A stretch of 64,000 nt of DNA from positions 80,364,019 to 80,428,018 of the forward strand of contig OY829327.1 in assembly GCA_963691655.1 (NCBI GenBank). The letters are read 5' to 3'. The first letter of the stretch is position 1, and each line of letters opens with the position of its first letter. Below are positions 58,848 through 64,000 of the stretch, piece after piece. Source of the stretch: Toxonevra muliebris (taxonomy: Eukaryota; Arthropoda; Insecta; Diptera; Pallopteridae). Both the position numbers and the translations under genes were made by a program. Below the pieces are notes generated by a model. That model searched no databases and had not been told where the DNA came from. It saw only the letters and a list, made by a program, of their open reading frames with translations.

Positions 58848-60722
58848 ATGGCAACAAGCGAATTAATAAAATTTATGGAAATAATAATTTTATCAAATAA
58901 ATTAAGTGAACTAATAAAAGATTTAACTAGTAACTTGCAACTCGATAGACGATTTCATACTGTTGTCTACGCAAGTGATGGCAATGAAGAAGATGATGAA
59001 AACTACTGGCAAATTAATGCAATTTTGCAGGTATTCAATGCAGCAGCTAATCCCATACCAATATTGCTGCTGAATAATGATGCAGAACTAGCAACGATAC
59101 CAATGTATACTTTTAACAGTGAACTGTTATCCATAGCGCAATTGAAAGGCAATGAAGAGAGTGATCAAAAGTTATTACAAAAACTATGGCAGAAAATCTA
59201 TAATTTACAAAATCACAACCGGCAAAGTCGTTTAGTGTTGCTAATGAATGGGAAAACTACAGATGAAACTTATGTGGAATCTATTCTGAAGTATTGTGTG
59301 CAAAATAAAGCAATGAATGTGATTGCCATAAAAGTAGATGCTGCTCTTGCTCTCGACGAAGCAGACAAATATTACTATACCATAGAAATGTTTCCTAAAC
59401 TTCAGCTACTCAAACGGCCACTACTACTAGCGAATGCGAATACAAACACATCAATATTTCCCAACCACGTCAAGAATATGCAACAGCATCCTCTCAAAAT
59501 CATTACGAGTGAAATATATCCAAAAGGATATATCTGGTATGATGCCAACAAAGGACAATACATTCTCAGCGGTTACGTTGGTAATGTGATTGTCGAATAT
59601 GCACGTAAACATAATGCAACACTCGTGTATCCTTTAATCGATCAATTGGAATCTGTTGTATTTGTGGATAATATAAATAAACTAGTTGCTAACGAGACAG
59701 TCGATATGTCTGCTGCCGTCGTACACTTAAGTCATAGAGGCCATGTCAGCCATTCAATTAATTATGAGTTATTAAATTGGTGCATTATGGTGCCAATGGA
59801 ACAGTCACTCCCCAATTATTTATTTTACTTAATAATATTTGATTATAAAATTATTTTTCTAACACTTTTTGCTTTATTAGTAACATCATATACGCTGAGT
59901 CTAATTGTACACCTACAAGACGCCACAAGATTTTCATCAAATATTTTATATGTTTTTAATGGATTCCTGGGACAAGGTACCCCAATGATGCCCACCACAT
60001 TTGCTGGCTTGCGGAGCATTATTTACATGTTCATCGCTGTATTTGGTATTATCTTTAATACCTCATATAATACTTACCTGCAAAGTTTCATGACCCATGC
60101 ACCCACTGCTCAACCAATTGAAACACTCGCTGATATGAGGCAAAGAGGCATGAAAATTGCTATGCAACGTGATGAGTTGCAGGCAGCTGAGTCAATACTT
60201 TATGATTCTTTTGATTTAGTTGAGATTTTTGATAATTATACGGAATACGTAAGTTTGCGTGATAATTTGAATACACGCTATGCCTTTCCAGTCACTGGCA
60301 ATTGGGCTTTGTATGAGGAACAGCAGAAAATTTTTACCAAACCGTTATTTCGTATTTCAAACATTTGTCTCATCACAGATGCTGCCATGATTTTACCGCT
60401 GCCGCATAACTCTTTGCATTTACCTGCATTGGATCAGCTCATTGGTCAATTACAGCAATCTGGTTTGACAGATTATTGGAGGTCTCGAGCGTTTCTGGAA
60501 CTTGTCCGACTGGGTAAATTCAAGTTGAGGGATTTGAGTGCGGCGGCGCATGAATTCATTCCCATGCAGTTGGAAGATTTATATTTGACATTTTTCGCAT
60601 TTAGTATTGCTGATCTTTTGATTGTTTGTGTGTTTTTGTGTGAGCTACGTTGGCCTTATATCTGCGAGTGTGGCAAAAAGTTTCGGCGGAAGTTAAGAGA
60701 CTTGTGTAGAAAATCGAAATAA
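58848..60722 (+). CDS. Divergent ionotropic receptor (IR), chemosensory, single exon
   Basis: A 624-residue membrane protein of the ionotropic glutamate receptor-derived IR family. IRs are subunits of ligand-gated cation channels in sensory neuron membranes. Numbering from the ATG: N-terminal domain about 1-210, S1 ligand-binding lobe about 213-320 (PLKIITSEIYPKGYIWY, GYVGNVIVEYARKHNATLVY), TM1 about 327-354 and pore loop about 362-386 (FLGQGTPMMP). TM2 is about 389-410, ending in SYNTYLQSF where AMPA/NMDA receptors have SYTANLAAF. The S2 lobe is about 412-572, TM3 about 578-600, and a basic tail ends KFRRKLRDLCRKSK. Length and intronless form match the divergent, mostly gustatory fly IRs (Ir20a-clade type). 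The first ATG after an in-frame stop (58755) was chosen; 13 upstream codons open only from a TTG. No clear signal peptide is visible, so a short 5' exon is possible. The stop codon overlaps an AATAAA, and another lies near 60869. Confidence 0.9.
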   Translation: MATSELIKFMEIIILSNKLSELIKDLTSNLQLDRRFHTVVYASDGNEEDDENYWQINAILQVFNAAANPIPILLLNNDAELATIPMYTFNSELLSIAQLKGNEESDQKLLQKLWQKIYNLQNHNRQSRLVLLMNGKTTDETYVESILKYCVQNKAMNVIAIKVDAALALDEADKYYYTIEMFPKLQLLKRPLLLANANTNTSIFPNHVKNMQQHPLKIITSEIYPKGYIWYDANKGQYILSGYVGNVIVEYARKHNATLVYPLIDQLESVVFVDNINKLVANETVDMSAAVVHLSHRGHVSHSINYELLNWCIMVPMEQSLPNYLFYLIIFDYKIIFLTLFALLVTSYTLSLIVHLQDATRFSSNILYVFNGFLGQGTPMMPTTFAGLRSIIYMFIAVFGIIFNTSYNTYLQSFMTHAPTAQPIETLADMRQRGMKIAMQRDELQAAESILYDSFDLVEIFDNYTEYVSLRDNLNTRYAFPVTGNWALYEEQQKIFTKPLFRISNICLITDAAMILPLPHNSLHLPALDQLIGQLQQSGLTDYWRSRAFLELVRLGKFKLRDLSAAAHEFIPMQLEDLYLTFFAFSIADLLIVCVFLCELRWPYICECGKKFRRKLRDLCRKSK

Positions 60723-61479
60723 ATTACTATTTTGATCTTTATGTTACGGAAATATGTTTTCTTTGTGACAAGATATAAAATTGTTTTTTTAAAAAGCTTT
60801 GAGCTGTTAATGAAGCTAATTCATTTTAAAATTTTATATGGGAATACAAACAAGATACACCTGGTGCCAATAAAAACGCATCACTTCTTAGATTTGATGC
60901 ATTTCTGGTTTTTATTCTCCTTTTATTAACAATCCGAACAATCAGAACAATTTAAATGCAAATTAATTACTTACTACTGCATTTTAATATTGTAGAATTA
61001 AAATACATAGGAAATTTGGAAAGGCATTAACTTGGATTAGAGAAAACGAAATTAATTATTAAAACTCACGAAAAAAACATCAAAATCGAGGATAAATACA
61101 AAGAATTATTTTTCTAAAATCTAAATCCGAAATATCTAACGAAATGTGGTCTTTGCCCTGCAATGAAGTTGTTTACATTAGCGATGTTCACGGTCTGTCG
61201 TAAATGATGTTGTATTGTGTATTTTCGATAAATTTGATATTTGCAGTAAACTCGATAAGTTTACAAAAAAAAAAAAAAACAAAAAAAAATCCATACTATT
61301 GTCAAATACTACAAATATCGAAAATACAACGGCAAAACCCTTCTGTAAATTTTGTATAGTGTATTTGCGAAACAGCTGACACAAAAATCCAATACTGCCA
61401 TATTATTTTGTTTCTGATTGATCTTGAAAATTTTTACTTTTTGATATGGCAGCACTGCAAATTCATGTGCGTTCAGCTT
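60723..61479. other. 3' flank of the receptor gene, noncoding
   Basis: No gene recognised. A short inverted pair TGTATTTTCGATA / TATCGAAAATACA lies near 61215 and 61315, around an A-rich run. Confidence 0.45.
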
Positions 61480-62045
61480 TGCCATCTGTTGTGTTCTCTT
61501 TTTACTTTGTTCTGTTCTATAATCTGTTTTCGATTCTGTTTTATGTTCTGTTCTGTTCTCTGTTCTGTTTTCTGTTCTGTTCTCTGTTTTGTTCTCTATT
61601 CTGTTCTCTATTCTGTTCTCTATTCTGTTCTCTGTTTTGTTCTCTGTTCTGTCCTTTGTTCTGTTCTGTTTTGTTCTCTTTTCTGTTCTTAGTTCTGTCC
61701 TTTGTTCTGTTCTCTGTTCTGTTCTTTGTTGTCTGTTCTGTTCTCTGTTCTGTTCTCTGTTCTGTTCTCTGTTCTGTTCTATGTTCTATTCTCTGTTCTG
61801 TTCTCTGTTCTGTTCTCTGTTGTGTTCTCTGTTCTTTTCTGTACTCTGTTCTGTTCTCTGATCTGTTTTCTGTTCTGTTCTTTGTTCTATTCTCTGTTCT
61901 GTTCTGTTCTCTGTTCTGTTCTCTGATCTGTTCTCTGTTCTGTTCTCTGTTCTGTTTTCTGTTCTGTTCTCTGTTCTGTTCTTTGTTCTGTTCTCTGTTC
62001 TGTTCTCTGTTCTTTTCTGTACTCTGTTCTATTCTCTTCTATGCC
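61480..62045. repeat. 12-bp minisatellite (CTCTGTTCTGTT)n
   Basis: About 560 bp of CTCTGTTCTGTT units with TTCTGTTC subrepeats. All three plus frames stay open for long stretches (CSLF, VLFS and similar repeats) because the unit lacks stops. The 207-codon frame here is not a gene. Confidence 0.93.
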
Positions 62046-63789
62046 CTAAATATTTTAAGTAGCCTCTAGGTTTACAAAGAGCACTGTGATTGTGACTGTG
62101 GCGTCAGTTTTGAGTCTCTGAATCTTTGCTCATCACGATGACCTTTTACTGAGTTTAAGAACTATTTGAAGGGACGAAAATGTCTAATCCCTTCTCTTCC
62201 ATTTCCCCAAGTTCTGGTGGTTTGATTTATTCTCCCTCTTTTGCAGATGAAAACACATTTTTAGAGAAGAGATTTTTGGGTGCAGATCAGTTTTCATTCG
62301 GCTGAAAAAATCTTAATTCCCCATTTTCTATTTGTTCTCAATGTTTGCGATAGTCCTCTGGGGAATAATTTAGGTGGAATGAATTTATAGGGTTATCCTT
62401 ACGTGCAAATTCATCCATAATTTAAATTTAAGCATATACAGTATATAAGTACACGGTTATTTTGATATTCATGCCGCCCCTAAATAAATAAGTTGGAAAT
62501 TCTGGGCCAGGATTCTAATATCAACAGTCTTCAAATTTATTACTCCTTTGCCTCGTCGAACTGAATATGATGAGAGCTACTTAATCATGAATCAGAAAAT
62601 TAAAGAGTTACACAAAATATAATATTGATATGGTTTCATTATAAGTATTGCAAATGGCATTACGTTCAACGTTGCAAATTTTTCAGTTCAAATCTGTTAA
62701 TATCGCCATTAAACAAGAAGCAAACTGACTCTAGTTACAAATATCTAACTAAAACATATCCGCGTGGGTGGTTGGAAAAATGTCGAAAACTAAACGAACA
62801 ACAAATTTTTTGCTTTTCATAGTTAAAATATGCAAATATGCTTCAAGTTATATTTATGATTGATAATTTAATTTTGATTTCGGTTAAGGCGATTTTATAA
62901 TCATACCATACATAGTCCACTACGCACAGTGGACACATTGAACTAATTTTAAAGTTTAAATAAATTTGTTAGTGACATATTAATTGTGTGTGGCATTAAA
63001 TCATGTCATAATGCAGAAACATAAATCAATCGTTAAGCAAATATTTGTGAAAAAAAAAAATAATTTGATTGATTTGAAGTTGAAAGATTTTATTAAAATA
63101 AAAAAAAAATATTTTAGATTTATTTAAAACTAAATATAAATTTTTGTATTATTCATATTAAAACACATTGTTCAATGATCTGTTCAAAATAATCATGATT
63201 CAATTAGTATAAAAATAGTAGTATAAAAATTTTCACAAAAAATTAAATAAAAATCGCACGATTTGTTGTTGTTGACAAATTCAATGCAATAAATCATAAA
63301 TTATGTGACCTTTTTGTATTTGTGTATATATATGAAGCAATATGACCTCAAATAAAAAAAAAGTCTTTCTTCCAATGACTCAGAGTATGTGACTACAAAT
63401 ACATACATGCATAAGTACACATAAGCACATATATTACATATATGTACATCTTCTCGTGCATACCGACAGCTAAAGTTTTACCCAGTAGGCGGCAAGACTT
63501 AAAACGCTGCAAAAGATACGAGAAAGGGTTGAAAAAAAAAACGAAAATTAAAATTAACTGAATATTTAATTTAAAAAAAAAATCACTATCTTAAACGGGA
63601 GAAGAGTGAAAGTTAAATACTGAAAATGAGAAAACCAAACTGGAATCCACTTTAAAAGGAAACTAAATGTCTTTTATCTATTCTGAGAGATTTTTCAATC
63701 AAAATTTGTCGTTGATGTATAGACGATTCCTTTCCTCGTAGATCACAAATATGAAAGTAATAAATTAGTCTAGAGCAGACTAAACTATA
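62046..63789. other. AT-rich noncoding, nothing recognised
   Basis: No gene or element recognised. ACATACATGCATAAGTACACAT-like repeats near 63400-63450. Confidence 0.5.
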
Positions 63790-64000
63790 CAAACTAAAAA
63801 ACAAATTGGAAACAGATTATAAACCGCTCCAAAAAATCAGAAAAATTCAGATAAAACTCAAACAAAAATTCTAATCTATATTCTTAAGCAAAAATCTGAA
63901 TTTTGATAAAATTCAAACCAAAAATCACACCAAAATTCAAACTAAACATCAGATCAAAATCCAAACCAAAAACCAGAACAAAATCCCGACCAAAAGTAGA
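63790..64000. repeat. 12-bp minisatellite (AAATTCAGACCA-like), start of array
   Basis: Units such as AAAATTCAAACT, AAACATCAGATC and AAAATCCAAACC continue to the window edge. Same family as 33060-34110, about 30 kb away. Confidence 0.75.

Noticed and set aside
61408..62069. Long Cys/Leu/Phe/Ser repeat frames, up to 207 codons
   Set aside because: All frames of the CTCTGTTCTGTT repeat stay open, so the frame length is a consequence of the repeat.

Overview
This looks like a gene-poor, AT-rich stretch of an insect genome, most likely a higher fly. The basis is one intact single-exon ionotropic receptor (IR) gene of the fly-expanded type, two wrecked DD41D mariner genes of the rosa type (first described in tephritid flies), two maT-type and two DD37E-type mariners, and many opa-like trinucleotide runs. 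The species and the tephritid placement are inference. No ribosomal RNA, CRISPR array or convincing true tRNA gene was seen.

The only host protein-coding gene I can support is the IR at 58848..60722 on the + strand. It has a ligand-binding S1 lobe, TM1, pore loop, TM2, S2 lobe and TM3. Nearly everything else is transposon, transposon debris or minisatellite, in an AT-rich background that may be intronic or intergenic.

Layout. 1-540: 3' part of a LINE. 660-6600: nested non-autonomous DNA elements, including two hAT-like elements with perfect 8-bp target duplications. 7400-11880: a DD41D mariner gene split by a 5'-truncated LINE and by a Transib-like element whose target duplication is CGTCG. 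12000-12870 and 15300-16800: 15-bp minisatellites. 17573-19080: a foldback-like element with long inverted ends, four tandem ~200-bp hairpin units and a perfect 9-bp target duplication. 19330-20240: a second DD41D gene remnant. 22200-23715: 15-bp satellite split by an R1-like LINE. 24590-25750: LINE split by a hAT-like MITE. 27240-29420: a degenerate ~130-bp tandem array rich in TGAGTCA. 31259-32534 and 45518-46729: two DD37E mariners. 33060-34110: a 12-bp array. 34230-35260: two MITE-like elements. 36780-37440: a 30-bp repeat and a tRNA-derived SINE. 38590-39135: LINE RNase H. 39953-40875: an inverted-repeat element. 47100-49385: LINE debris and a hAT-like element. 49652-50921 and 56671-57893: two maT elements. 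51714-52626: another hAT-like element. 54480-55440 and 61480-62045: 12-bp minisatellites. 58848-60722: the IR gene. 63790-64000: the start of another 12-bp array.

The genes do not form a pathway. The logic is insertion history. Many target-site duplications can be read directly, so the order of several insertions can be reconstructed. The most unusual object is the foldback-like hairpin-array element at 17.6-19.1 kb. The Transib-like element, whose termini match the V(D)J recombination heptamer, comes second.
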